Below, one piece after another: positions 1 to 6,324 of a DNA stretch of 35,243 nucleotides; position 1 is the stretch's first letter; the number at the start of each line of letters is the position of its first letter. Origin of the DNA: a virus; the IMG/VR virus record IMGVR_UViG_3300033571_016140, positions 1 through 35,243 of that record; one strand, 5' to 3'. The notes below the pieces were generated by a model. It was not told the DNA's origin and searched no databases. It saw nothing but the letters and a program-made list of their open reading frames with translations. The position numbers and the translations under genes are program-made.

Positions 1-2
1 AT

Positions 3-524
3 ACATTCTTCAAAAAAAGATACGGCCATAGAGCAGTAATTCTAGAAACCGTGGCCGCAGTTCCGGGTATGGTTGCTGGCGCTGGATTACATTTGAAGTC
101 ACTTCGTAAAATGGAAGATGATAGAGGATGGATCAAAGAACTTCTAGATGAAGCTGATAATGAACGAATGCATCTAATGACATTCGTCCAATTGGCGCAA
201 CCAAATTGGATTGAAAGACTGATTATTCTTGTAGCTCAAGCAATATTTGTTGCTTTCTATGCAATTGTATATTTCTTTTTTCCAAAGACCGCACATCGTA
301 TTATCGGTTATTTTGAAGAAGAAGCAGTTAGATCATATACTGAATTTCTTGCTGAAATTGACAATGGCAAAATACCAAATGTCCCTGCACCGAGAATTGC
401 AATTGACTATTGGAAACTACCTGAAGATGCAACACTTCGTGATGTGGTACTTGTTGTAAGAGAAGATGAAGCTGGACATAGGGATAGAAATCATGAAATG
501 GCTGATGAACTTAGCAAAAAGTAA
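3..524 (+). CDS. aox: Alternative oxidase (ubiquinol:oxygen oxidase), 5' end cut by the window
   Basis: Di-iron quinol oxidase that passes electrons from ubiquinol to oxygen without pumping protons, bound to the inner face of the inner membrane. The reading frame is open from base 3, so the gene starts upstream; the GTG at 51 lies inside the conserved [11 protein letters not shown] block and is not the start. All six expected iron ligands are visible: Glu of LET (bases 45-47), Glu and His of NERMH (162-164, 171-173), a Glu of the EEEA block (315-323), and Glu and His of DEAGH (468-470, 477-479). The usual DEAHH has its non-ligand His replaced by Gly. NERMHL is the form seen in mitochondrial and proteobacterial AOX; the plastid-type enzymes (PTOX) of cyanophages are expected to differ there. 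Seen in sequence: motifs and frame. Inference: an auxiliary metabolic gene acting during infection. Confidence 0.93.
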   Translation, partial: TFFKKRYGHRAVILETVAAVPGMVAGAGLHLKSLRKMEDDRGWIKELLDEADNERMHLMTFVQLAQPNWIERLIILVAQAIFVAFYAIVYFFFPKTAHRIIGYFEEEAVRSYTEFLAEIDNGKIPNVPAPRIAIDYWKLPEDATLRDVVLVVREDEAGHRDRNHEMADELSKK

Positions 525-589
525 TTCTAACAGAGATCTAAGTAAACATAGAATTTACACAACAAACTATCAAGATCTCTGCATGTAAA

Positions 590-597
590 TATAAATA
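590..597 (+). promoter_or_regulatory. Candidate T4-type late promoter box before hsp20
   Basis: A perfect TATAAATA, the T4 late-promoter -10 consensus, lies in the 157-base gap between the oxidase and hsp20. Transcription would start near 603. This octamer is expected several times by chance in a sequence this AT-rich, so the intergenic position is the main support. Confidence 0.5.
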
Positions 598-600
598 AGA

Positions 601-628
601 TGGGAACGCCATATGGGTTCCCACTTTT
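601..628 (+). terminator. Hairpin with short T run after the oxidase gene
   Basis: The arms 601-607 (TGGGAAC) and 617-623 (GTTCCCA) pair over 7 bp. An extra CC/GG pairing (609-610 with 615-616) closes an ATAT tetraloop, leaving G608 bulged. CTTTT follows at 624-628. It probably terminates or 3'-stabilises the oxidase transcript. A transcript starting from the late box at 590-597 would begin inside the 5' arm and so would not form this hairpin. Confidence 0.45.
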
Positions 629-630
629 AC

Positions 631-649
631 TGCCGGTTAAATAACGGCA
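631..649 (+). other. Second small hairpin in the hsp20 leader
   Basis: TGCCG (631-635) pairs with CGGCA (645-649), and GTTA/TAA can extend the pairing around a bulge. It sits 33 bases before the hsp20 ATG and outside the ribosome-binding site. There is no T run, so it is more likely an mRNA leader structure than a terminator. Confidence 0.35.
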
Positions 650-681
650 AACATTAAACTCGCTTAATAAAGGAGAAACAA

Positions 682-1125
682 ATGACTATTGAACAAATAC
701 TACGCAACGATCCATTTTTTGTAGGTTTTGATCGCATTTTTGACAGAGTAAATGCAGCTTCAAAGCTAACAACCGCACAAAAATATCCTCCATACAATAT
801 AGTAAAAACAGATGAGAATACTTATCTGATCGAACTAGCTGTTGCTGGTTTCGGTCCCGATGATGTTGACATCGAGTTACACGACGGTGTTCTAGCTATC
901 AGCGGTAAAGTAGAGTCAACATCTGACGATAACTATATTTACAAAGGCATTGCAAATAGATCCTTCGAAAGACGATTCACTCTTGCCGACACAGTCGAAG
1001 TTGAGGGTGTTGATCTTCATCAAGGTATTCTAACAGTTAAACTGAAGAATGTAATACCAGAGGAAAAGAAACCTCGCAAAATTCCTATTGGTAAACCAGT
1101 AGAGAAACAGTTACTTACTGAGTAA
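682..1125 (+). CDS. hsp20: Hsp20 / small heat-shock protein (IbpA-like)
   Basis: ATP-independent holdase chaperone of the alpha-crystallin family, 147 residues, a normal length for bacterial IbpA-type proteins. The alpha-crystallin domain spans about residues 37-125, with the conserved G-x-L-T-V strand motif at 115-119 (GILTV). A C-terminal I-P-I anchor at 134-136 is used in these proteins to dock dimers into oligomers. The start is fixed by a strong AAAGGAG about 8 bases upstream of ATG 682. Hsp20 genes are a common feature of marine T4-like phages and may protect proteins during virion assembly or stress; that role is inference. It is monocistronic here, between a late-type promoter box and a strong terminator, and convergent with the tape-measure operon. 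Confidence 0.93.
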   Translation: MTIEQILRNDPFFVGFDRIFDRVNAASKLTTAQKYPPYNIVKTDENTYLIELAVAGFGPDDVDIELHDGVLAISGKVESTSDDNYIYKGIANRSFERRFTLADTVEVEGVDLHQGILTVKLKNVIPEEKKPRKIPIGKPVEKQLLTE

Positions 1126-1130
1126 CAAGA

Positions 1131-1155
1131 AGGGGAGCTTTTAGCTCCCCTTTTT
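1131..1155 (+). terminator. Strong intrinsic terminator between convergent genes
   Basis: A perfect 9-bp stem, AGGGGAGCT (1131-1139) with AGCTCCCCT (1143-1151), has a TTT loop and is followed by TTTT, starting 6 bases after the hsp20 stop. On the minus strand the stem is followed only by TTCTTG, so it would end the opposing tape-measure transcript less efficiently. It lies just beyond that gene's stop codon. Confidence 0.85.
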
Positions 1156-3508
1156 AGTATCCTAATCTCGATGTGTGATTTAATTCACTGTAGTTTCTTT
1201 GAGATTGATTATTGGTGATATTTATGTTAGTAGAAGTCTGTCTGGCATCAGTATTTCCACTATTAGCAACAAGTGATGCAGGTGCCTGTTGTGCACCTGA
1301 TGGAACAGTCGATGCAATTACTTCAAGACTTTTCAGAATATTCTGAGATAATTCAATCATTTTCTGTGTTTGAATTGTCAATACATTATCTTGTGCAAGT
1401 GCACTAGATGCAATAGGAGATTCTGCAGTTGCCGCAGCAGCACTTTGAGCAATATCTGGTGATGGTGTCGAGGATCTACCTAACACATAATTAACTTTAG
1501 ATATAGCATCCGCCATTTCATCCAATTGAAGTGACGGATCTAGTAGACCTTTTGGAAAATTAATATCATCTCCAAGTCCCCACCAACCGCCGGACCCTTC
1601 AACTGTGCCACCGTGAGCTAGTTTATCCAAGAATGGAATTGCCTGACCAAGATCAGTAGCAAGTTGTTTAAAATCTAAATCAATTTCACTTATTTTTATT
1701 GAAGCAAATTTACTTAATGCGGCTGCAATTTTTTCTAATGCTTCGCCACCTTTCATTAAATCATCAGCAGTATCAGCAATTCCCATTATTTGCGAAAATG
1801 CACTTTCACCACCTGTAAAGAATGATACTATTGCAGCTGCGCCTTGGGCAAGTCCATTAACTAGGGTAGCACCAGCAAATTCCGTCAATCCACCGGCCAC
1901 AGCTGATAAGCCTGCACCTAGATTTATTAAATCAATGCCTTCCAATTCTTTAGCGGCTGCAACACCCTGAAATACATTAGTAAATAGTGTTTTTATTCCA
2001 GAACCAGGTTCACCACCAGATACCATTGATATTAATTTAATAATGCCGTCACCTGCTGCGAGCGCAGCCATGAAACCAGCTATACCAACACCAATAAGAG
2101 GTAAACCAACCGCAATAGATGCACCACCAATACCAGTTGCTGCTACACCCATTAATACTGCAAGTGCTGCCATTGCTTCTGCGCTCAATGATAGGATTAT
2201 ATCATTAAACATTTTAAATGCTGATACTAATGCTCCACCATCAGCGCCACCAATACCGGATATCCATTCTAGACCTACGTCAGCTAAAACCAATCCGCCT
2301 AGGAACCCTGCAATACCTGCTGCGATACCGCCCATACTTTTTGCAATACCTATCGGATTTATACTAAATTTTGAAGCAACACCCAATAAACCGCCAAGAA
2401 CAGCAATGCTTTCTAAAGAAAGTACTGATACTGATTGATTAAACATTTCGAATGCCGCCGTTAATCCACTACCATCAGCTCCTGAGATATTAGTAATCCA
2501 ATCTAAACCGATATCAGTTAAAACAAGACCACCTAAGAAACCTGCAATGCCTGCACTCATAGCAAACATATTCTTTGCTACTGTTTTTGGATCTGAATTA
2601 AATTTTGTAGCAACTGCTGCTAAACCACCTAATATTAGAAGACTTTGTGTTGAAAGAACGGCAACAGAGTCGTTAAACATTTCAAATGCAGTTGTCAATC
2701 CAGAACCATCAGCACCTGAGATATTAGTAATCCATTCTAAGCCTATATCGGTTAAAACAAGCCCACCCAAAAATCCTGCAATACCCGCAGCAACACCAGC
2801 CATGGATTTTGCTAAACTTTTTGCATCACCACCAAAAGCTTGATTTGCTACAGCTATACCTGCTATACCTGCAAATACAGTTATTGCTTTAATAGATAAA
2901 TTATCTATGGCATCACTGAACGATGCTAGTGCACCACCTAGATTTGAATAATCATTTCCAATCCAGCTTAGACCAATTTCACCAAGTGAAAGTCCTATTA
3001 AAAATCCACTGATACCTGCACCAAGTCCTGTCATACCAGAAGCTGTACCAAGACCATATAGATTTTTAAATGATGATGTTGACGCAGCAATAGCAGCGGC
3101 ACCAGCTAGTGCTGTCATAGCAGCAGGAGATAAATTCTCCATTGCAGCACTAAATGATTTAAATGCATCGGATAATCCAGAATAATCTGCACCTAACCAA
3201 TCAAGACCTACACTTCCTACAGATAATGCTGCCATAAAACCAGCAATACCAGCTCCCATGCCCGTCAAACCAGCAGCAGAACCTATGCCAGCACCAATAC
3301 CAGGTGCTGCTGCTGACATGATACTTTGACCAGGTGAATTTCCTGCGGATCCATTTGCGCCAGTTGGCGGAACATTACTATTATTGACACTAGAAAGGCG
3401 ATCTCTAGTTGCTTGTGCTGTAATCATATTAGTCAACAATGCCTTTTGATCGATCATTGTTCTATCAATAGATTTTAAAACGTCTTGCAGATCGCTTAGT
3501 GTCGCCAT
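1154..3508 (-). CDS. Hydrophobic repeat protein, probable tail tape-measure protein
   Basis: 784 residues. The N-terminal 60 residues look like a short coiled coil. A long Gly/Ala-rich hydrophobic region (about 65-540) follows, built of five clear and one degenerate tandem repeats of 75-80 residues. Each repeat has the pattern AGIAGFLxGLxLxxIGLxWI, then a polar stretch with a SGL/GAL-xxAFxxFN motif, then another hydrophobic helix. The C-terminal 180 residues are polar and Gln/Asn/Ser-rich. It follows the gp26/small chaperone pair, the place a tape measure occupies in many tailed phages. At 1.5 angstrom per helical residue the length would match a tail of roughly 118 nm. It has no clear resemblance to T4 gp29, and a different hydrophobic tail component is possible. 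The start follows the previous stop directly (TAAATG). Confidence 0.6.
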   Translation of the reverse strand: MATLSDLQDVLKSIDRTMIDQKALLTNMITAQATRDRLSSVNNSNVPPTGANGSAGNSPGQSIMSAAAPGIGAGIGSAAGLTGMGAGIAGFMAALSVGSVGLDWLGADYSGLSDAFKSFSAAMENLSPAAMTALAGAAAIAASTSSFKNLYGLGTASGMTGLGAGISGFLIGLSLGEIGLSWIGNDYSNLGGALASFSDAIDNLSIKAITVFAGIAGIAVANQAFGGDAKSLAKSMAGVAAGIAGFLGGLVLTDIGLEWITNISGADGSGLTTAFEMFNDSVAVLSTQSLLILGGLAAVATKFNSDPKTVAKNMFAMSAGIAGFLGGLVLTDIGLDWITNISGADGSGLTAAFEMFNQSVSVLSLESIAVLGGLLGVASKFSINPIGIAKSMGGIAAGIAGFLGGLVLADVGLEWISGIGGADGGALVSAFKMFNDIILSLSAEAMAALAVLMGVAATGIGGASIAVGLPLIGVGIAGFMAALAAGDGIIKLISMVSGGEPGSGIKTLFTNVFQGVAAAKELEGIDLINLGAGLSAVAGGLTEFAGATLVNGLAQGAAAIVSFFTGGESAFSQIMGIADTADDLMKGGEALEKIAAALSKFASIKISEIDLDFKQLATDLGQAIPFLDKLAHGGTVEGSGGWWGLGDDINFPKGLLDPSLQLDEMADAISKVNYVLGRSSTPSPDIAQSAAAATAESPIASSALAQDNVLTIQTQKMIELSQNILKSLEVIASTVPSGAQQAPASLVANSGNTDARQTSTNINITNNQSQRNYSELNHTSRLGY
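1960..3300 (-). repeat. Tandem 75-80-residue coding repeats in the tape-measure gene
   Basis: Five recognisable repeats and a degenerate sixth, in the same phase. The two centred near 2500 and 2730 are nearly identical as protein (shared GFLGGLVLTDIGL and NISGADGSGLT) and very similar as DNA, suggesting recent duplication. The borders given are approximate. Confidence 0.75.
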
Positions 3509-3679
3509 TTATCTAGCTCTTTCTTTTTCTCTTTGACTTTCTATAAATTCAATTAACATTTCAAAATATAAATCTCTTTCATAAGGTAATAAATTTTCAA
3601 TTTCCGCTATACTATATTTATGGTGTTGAGCCATTCCAAATACCTTTTGATAATACACAAAAAGGTTAGTGTGACTCAT
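3509..3679 (-). CDS. Small ORF after gp26, probable tail-assembly chaperone extension (GT-like)
   Basis: 56 codons that read cleanly: it begins MSHTNLFVYYQKVF, continues with a YSIAEIENLLPYERD stretch and ends in a charged helix. Its ATG lies 2 bases after the gp26 stop in the -1 frame, and its TAA abuts the tape-measure ATG. No Shine-Dalgarno sits at a useful distance from this ATG; the nearest, AAGGA at 3703-3707, is 23 bases away. Direct initiation would therefore depend on coupling, and the frameshift described at 3688-3694 could instead fuse it to gp26. Position between a G-type protein and the tape measure matches the T part of lambda GT. Function is inference; the frame and termini are seen directly. 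Confidence 0.7.
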   Translation of the reverse strand: MSHTNLFVYYQKVFGMAQHHKYSIAEIENLLPYERDLYFEMLIEFIESQREKERAR

Positions 3680-3681
3680 GA

Positions 3682-4383
3682 TTACATAAAAAAACTTTGA
3701 GTTCCTTGAATTGTAAAGATTTTCTTTTCACCTTTAGAATTCACATATGGCATTTCGTGTCTTACTTTTGGCATTGTATCAAAGAATGTTTTAATTTTCT
3801 TTGTCACATCTGCATGAAGGCTTTCAATAAAATCATCAACTTGCTTTTTTGTGAAATCTTTGAAATTATAAACTTCATCATGAGATGCAAGAATATCAAT
3901 ACATGAAATTAAAATTTCATAACTTTTTTCCGCAGTTAATTCATTTTTGTCTAATATTTCAGAAAAATCATCTATTGTTGGATATTTTAAGAATAAAGTG
4001 TACTTTTCATCTAATTCTATCTTGTTTGTGTGATTTTCATCTTTATATACTTTTACATTTTGTAAATCTAATTTTAATTTAATCTTTTCGTTTGTATCAG
4101 GATCTTCAATTTCAAACTCTACATTATTATCTACAGATTTTGATCTAATATTAATTAGCATATATTCTAAATCAAACAGTGCTAATTTATCAATATCATA
4201 ATCTTGAATACAATTATTTACAATCTGTTTGATTGCTGTTACAATTTGTTCAGAATTTTTTGACTGTTGTGCAGTCAAAAGAATTTTTTCTTCTTTGACT
4301 GTAAATGGTCTATATTGAACCTTTGTTCCGTTGGAAGGAAGTGACAATTCATAAAGTGGCAAATCAATTTTTGGTAATGGCAT
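3682..4383 (-). CDS. gp26: T4 gp26-like baseplate hub / tail-assembly chaperone protein
   Basis: 233 residues (T4 gp26 is 208). It has the N-terminal LPxYExxLPSNGxxVxYRPFTVKEEKILL pattern of the T4 gp26 family, in which a short beta-rich start leads into helices. The middle is strongly acidic and lysine-rich and the last segment ends in SFFM. In T4, gp26 is a hub-assembly factor. The start at 4383 has GGAGAGA about 5 bases upstream. The 3' end carries a T7 slippery run and an internal AAGGA, so a longer product of about 291 residues may be made by -1 frameshifting into the 56-codon ORF. Within the minus operon it lies between the gp54-like gene and the tape measure. Confidence 0.8.
   Translation of the reverse strand: MPLPKIDLPLYELSLPSNGTKVQYRPFTVKEEKILLTAQQSKNSEQIVTAIKQIVNNCIQDYDIDKLALFDLEYMLINIRSKSVDNNVEFEIEDPDTNEKIKLKLDLQNVKVYKDENHTNKIELDEKYTLFLKYPTIDDFSEILDKNELTAEKSYEILISCIDILASHDEVYNFKDFTKKQVDDFIESLHADVTKKIKTFFDTMPKVRHEMPYVNSKGEKKIFTIQGTQSFFM
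3688..3707 (-). other. Candidate -1 programmed ribosomal frameshift signal
   Basis: On the minus strand the gp26 frame reads AGT TTT TTT ATG TAA. The seven T's (plus 3694-3688) form X-XXY-YYZ as T-TTT-TTT, which allows full re-pairing after a -1 slip. AAGGA (plus 3707-3703) lies 8 bases upstream, similar to the stimulatory internal Shine-Dalgarno of dnaX. After slipping, translation reads Tyr-Val-Ile and enters the 56-codon ORF at its Met, without a stop. Confidence 0.6.
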
Positions 4384-4396
4384 TTATCTCTCCATG

Positions 4397-5194
4397 TTAA
4401 AATATATTACGAAACGCATTAAAGGAATTTCTTAAACTTCTAAAATCATTTCGGACAGTCGTGAATGTATTTATGGCATCTTGTATAGATGTCGGCAAGT
4501 TTCTTTGTTGTGTTGTTTGGCCTCTAAAACCGACACTATTTAGAAAATCAAGTGTACCGTTACCTCTAGATAAATCGGATACTATATTACCTGGATCTGA
4601 TGCACTAAATGTCATAGAACTCGCACTAAAATTTATAGAAAGTGTTTGTATCGAATCATTAGGAGACCAAGATAAAGTTTTACTACCAACTTCAGTAGGA
4701 AAAACATTATCAAAATAATATACATATGGATTTTCTAATTTTCCATCCGTATTTGTTTTAAAGTGTTCTATTTGTAAATTGCATATATAATCGTCTTTAT
4801 AACCTATTTCATATGGCAAATGATCGCCGCCAACTTGTGACAGATAACCGTTACTTAATGAATCATAGTTTATTACTTCTTGCATCCATGAGTGAAAAAA
4901 TGAGATAACTCTGTGTTCGGAATCTAGCATAAATGTAGCATTTATCGCTATACCAGATAAATTTAGCGGCATTGACTGCGGTATACCTATTGTATTAGGC
5001 GTATACGATGCAGAGTTAATATTTAATGAAGGTACTACTACTTCAGAACAGAAAAATCTAAGATCCTGTTGAGTAATAAATTCTGTTTTTCGATTACCTG
5101 CTCTAAAGTTTCCAAGTGAAACTACAAATAAATTGGATTTAGCAGGTCCGCCATATTTGTTCATTACTGACTTGAATTCGTTAATATTGAACAT
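4397..5194 (-). CDS. gp54: gp54-like baseplate / tail-tube initiator
   Basis: 265 residues with the tail-tube fold style of T4 gp54 and gp19: a short N-terminal helix, then SNLFVVSLG, then VVVPSLNINS as the membrane-free beta-sheet start, an MDSE-like LDSEHRVISFFHSWMQ helix segment (about 101-116) and a C-terminal PTEVGSKTLSWSPNDS beta-hairpin. In T4, gp54 sits on gp48 and nucleates polymerisation of the tail tube. T4 gp54 is about 320 residues, so this is somewhat shorter. It lies in the minus operon one base after the preceding stop (TAA-T-ATG) and 13 bases before gp26, next to the divergent gp48 gene, its expected partner. A different member of the tube-fold family, such as a second tube protein, cannot be excluded. 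Confidence 0.65.
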   Translation of the reverse strand: MFNINEFKSVMNKYGGPAKSNLFVVSLGNFRAGNRKTEFITQQDLRFFCSEVVVPSLNINSASYTPNTIGIPQSMPLNLSGIAINATFMLDSEHRVISFFHSWMQEVINYDSLSNGYLSQVGGDHLPYEIGYKDDYICNLQIEHFKTNTDGKLENPYVYYFDNVFPTEVGSKTLSWSPNDSIQTLSINFSASSMTFSASDPGNIVSDLSRGNGTLDFLNSVGFRGQTTQQRNLPTSIQDAINTFTTVRNDFRSLRNSFNAFRNIF

Positions 5195-5195
5195 A

Positions 5196-5804
5196 TTATC
5201 TCGTTCCTCTTATAATTTTTCTTGAGTCTTCCCAGACTTGAGTTTGTGTAGCACCTTCAAATTTAGCAATATTCAAGAATAGAGCCATATCCCATTCAGA
5301 CGGATTGACATAAAGCAGTTTACTACGAACATGCTCAAATAGATAATGTTTAACAGCAGGTCTAAATTCTTTATATTGTGAACTTGCACCTAAAATACGA
5401 TATGAAATATTTAGTTTGGTACTTTCATCATATCTATCGTTAGATGCGGTATCATAGAGCGCATCCATTAATTTAGCACGCATTTTAAAAGGTAAATAGT
5501 GAAAGTTGATACCTAGAAACCCACCTTGAGCTCTATTAATTGGGAATATGAGAGGTACTCTGTCATAGTATGGAAGTGTATCTTTATGCTTTGGATCATA
5601 ATAGAACATATACATCGACCCAATTTTAAATTGGCTGCTGTTTCTAAATCTATCAGCGTCTGCGGTTCTGAAGAATGAAGTCTCATTTACCTTTCCGACT
5701 TCTTTTGCTTTTTCACGATACCATACACGTGCAGAACTATTACGAGAAGGCATTTGTCCTGCTCGAATACCCTTTAGCAAAATGTCATCAAATATTTTAG
5801 CCAA
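5196..5804 (-). CDS. Conserved T4-like late protein, possibly gp2 (DNA end protector)
   Basis: 202 residues, basic. Visible features: an N-terminal helix with GIRAGQMPS, a WYREKAKEV segment, then MYMFYYDPKHKDTLPYYDR and PLIFPI, a hydrophobic LGINFHYLPFKMRAKLMDAL segment, and a C-terminal PSEWDMALFL block. The tight KDTLPYYDxxPL motif suggests a small beta-barrel-like core. T4 has gene 2 (protects packaged DNA ends and joins head to tail) immediately after gene 4 in the same direction; the same order here supports a gp2-like role. That assignment rests on position and remembered family resemblance, not a search. It begins 4 bases after the gp4 stop. Confidence 0.5.
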   Translation of the reverse strand: MAKIFDDILLKGIRAGQMPSRNSSARVWYREKAKEVGKVNETSFFRTADADRFRNSSQFKIGSMYMFYYDPKHKDTLPYYDRVPLIFPINRAQGGFLGINFHYLPFKMRAKLMDALYDTASNDRYDESTKLNISYRILGASSQYKEFRPAVKHYLFEHVRSKLLYVNPSEWDMALFLNIAKFEGATQTQVWEDSRKIIRGTR

Positions 5805-5808
5805 CTTG

Positions 5809-6267
5809 TTACCTTATATTTAAATGCTTTTCAGTCATAATTTCAAATTTCCAATTACGACCTGCGCAGTATTGTCTAGCAGCTTTCCATTTTGCATCAT
5901 TAATACCAAATGTTTTCACTTCGTTTAAATACCTTCTAGAAATTCGTCCAGAAGGTGTTTTATTCTTTTTACTTATATCCGGTGGTCTTGTCTGACCTTC
6001 GGGTTTAATTTCAATCATTACAGTTTCAAATTTATCTTCTGCAATTTTCTTATGTAATATCACATCAGGAAAATAGCGATGCATTTTACCATCAATTGGT
6101 GATAAATAAGGAATGGCAACTTCTTCAGATTGCCACCAAACTACATCAGGATGCAAGTCAATAAATTTAAAAAACTTAAATTCCCATAATGATCTATATA
6201 CTATATTTGTCGGATCTCCGCGATATTTTTGCGGATTGACCGGTCTAAATCGCCCTTTGTATGCCAT
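5809..6267 (-). CDS. gp4: gp4 head completion protein
   Basis: 152 residues, matching T4 gp4 (150). The start MAYKGRFRPVNPQKYRGDP, the YRSLWEFKFFKF helix and the NDAKWKAARQYC segment are characteristic of this family, which completes DNA-filled heads before tail joining. A nuclease-like core is visible: Glu29, Asp68 in YFPD, and Glu86-x-Lys88 in IEIKPE, the layout of PD-(D/E)xK and TnsA-type endonuclease folds. Whether it cuts DNA is not known from the sequence. It is the first gene of the minus operon, downstream of a minus-strand TATAAATA box 38 bases before the ATG. The ribosome-binding site is weak (GGGA close to the ATG). Confidence 0.92.
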   Translation of the reverse strand: MAYKGRFRPVNPQKYRGDPTNIVYRSLWEFKFFKFIDLHPDVVWWQSEEVAIPYLSPIDGKMHRYFPDVILHKKIAEDKFETVMIEIKPEGQTRPPDISKKNKTPSGRISRRYLNEVKTFGINDAKWKAARQYCAGRNWKFEIMTEKHLNIR

Positions 6268-6281
6268 ATCCCAAGTTTTAA

Positions 6282-6289
6282 TATAAATA
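6282..6289 (+). promoter_or_regulatory. Late promoter box for the gp48 operon
   Basis: A perfect TATAAATA lies 35 bases before the gp48 GTG, in the only intergenic region that separates the two divergent structural operons. Transcription would start near 6296. Confidence 0.7.
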
Positions 6290-6304
6290 AGTTAAAATCA
6301 ATTC

Positions 6305-6312
6305 TATTTATA
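6305..6312 (-). promoter_or_regulatory. Late promoter box for the gp4 operon
   Basis: TATAAATA on the minus strand (TATTTATA on plus), 37 bases before the gp4 ATG. Transcription would start near 6298. It faces the plus-strand box with 15 bases between them, so each box lies within the early transcribed region of the other promoter. Confidence 0.7.
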
Positions 6313-6324
6313 AGGATTTTTAAG

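Noticed and set aside
3-524. Cyanophage plastoquinol terminal oxidase (PTOX)
   Set aside because: The second ligand helix reads NERMHL, typical of AOX, and not the form expected in plastid-type enzymes.
2043-2843. Plus-strand frames opposite the tape-measure gene
   Set aside because: Mirror frames of a GCA/GGT-rich repetitive gene; Pro/Ala-rich translation, no ribosome-binding site.
6229-6324. Upstream start for gp48 at 6229
   Set aside because: It would overlap the gp4 start and both late promoters; GTG 6325 has AAGGA at the correct distance.
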